Shown: positions 34,187 to 34,333 of the stretch, piece after piece
Layout of the letters: the number at the start of each line of letters is the position of its first letter
Position numbering within the stretch: the first letter of the stretch is position 1
NCBI GenBank assembly: GCA_003142935.1
Contig: PLOG01000140.1
Span: 1 to 34,333, forward strand
Reading direction: 5' to 3'
DNA: 34,333 nucleotides
Origin: Acidobacteriaceae bacterium
GTDB taxonomy: Bacteria > Acidobacteriota > Terriglobia > Terriglobales > Acidobacteriaceae
Program-made: the position numbers and the translations under genes
The notes under the pieces: generated by a model
What the model was told of the DNA's origin: nothing
The model's database searches: none
Seen by the model: the letters and a program-made list of their open reading frames with translations, nothing else

Positions 34187-34288
34187 ATCCTTCAGGGGCT
34201 AAAGCCCACAATACGTAACGACTGCCAGCGGCACGGCGACCCGGCCCAGAGGGCACCCCGGTACCCCGACCGTGCCCTTTCAAAGAGG
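34187..34288 (+). repeat. R1 repeat, copy E
   Basis: TCCTTCAGGGGCTAAAGCCC, then CGTAACG and GGCACGGCGACCCGG, later CCGTGCC and TTTCAAAG. It shares the CGTAACG...GGCACGG module with copy B but lacks the GCACGACTGAAGTCGTGC palindrome. GGCACGG and CCGTGCC can pair. The unit may continue toward the window end. Confidence 0.65.
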
Positions 34289-34333
34289 GACATAGCAACT
34301 CTAGCCCCGCTCTAGTGTCCTGTCTCTAAAGTT

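Noticed and set aside
1-34333. SusC/SusD-type polysaccharide utilisation locus
   Set aside because: The receptors are Oar-like, no SusD lipoprotein gene is present, and the glycosidases are far from both receptors.

Overview
The window reads like chromosome of a soil-type Acidobacteriota, probably class Terriglobia. This is inferred from the gene families and not from a marker gene. The supporting signs are GC-rich DNA, Oar-like TonB-dependent receptors with an N-terminal carboxypeptidase-regulatory-like domain, several CRTAC1/ASPIC-UnbV FG-GAP propeller proteins, a propeller-type sensor kinase, hemicellulose glycosidases, and short palindromic repeats in the gene gaps. No tRNA, rRNA, CRISPR array, transposase or phage gene was seen.

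Layout. 1-2628 is the 3' part of an outer-membrane receptor. 2847-9032 (minus) is a tight signalling cluster: propeller histidine kinase, LuxR-type response regulator and small secreted protein, joined by 4-bp overlaps, followed by a secreted CRTAC1 propeller. A second small secreted protein, related to the first, is divergent at 9278. 9953-10186 is the tail of a lost GH3 beta-glucosidase. glmS (minus) and a complete 1199-aa receptor (plus) are divergent at about 12.2 kb. 16039-17123 is a gene-free stretch full of repeat debris. 17124-20576 holds small genes: a secreted protein with an internal duplication, a DUF3303 protein, a lone purS, an unknown 103-aa protein and an inorganic pyrophosphatase. 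An APC permease is convergent with the pyrophosphatase. 22647-27499 (minus) is a GH31-GH127 locus with a decayed gene between the two enzymes. 28478-33997 (plus) is a CRTAC1 - TPR - CRTAC1 trio.

How the genes work together. The receptors, GH31 (alpha-xylosidase/glucosidase type), GH127 (beta-L-arabinofuranosidase type), the GH3 remnant and the Reg_prop kinase fit sensing and use of plant polysaccharide. The link between CRTAC1 proteins and this activity is by position only. Housekeeping genes (glmS, purS, ppa) lie between these blocks.

The most unusual structure is in the gaps. One family of palindromic modules (R1) has about eight full or partial copies, and its hairpin arms vary in a compensatory way. 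A second family (R2) is 107 bp with a 10-bp-stem hairpin, in three close copies and one diverged copy. Two R2 copies begin exactly where an R1 copy ends, and one R2 copy ends 14 bp before the start codon of a CRTAC1 gene. Three genes (glmS, purS, the first CRTAC1 gene) have a -10-like hexamer 6-8 nt before ATG and no Shine-Dalgarno sequence, as expected for leaderless transcripts.
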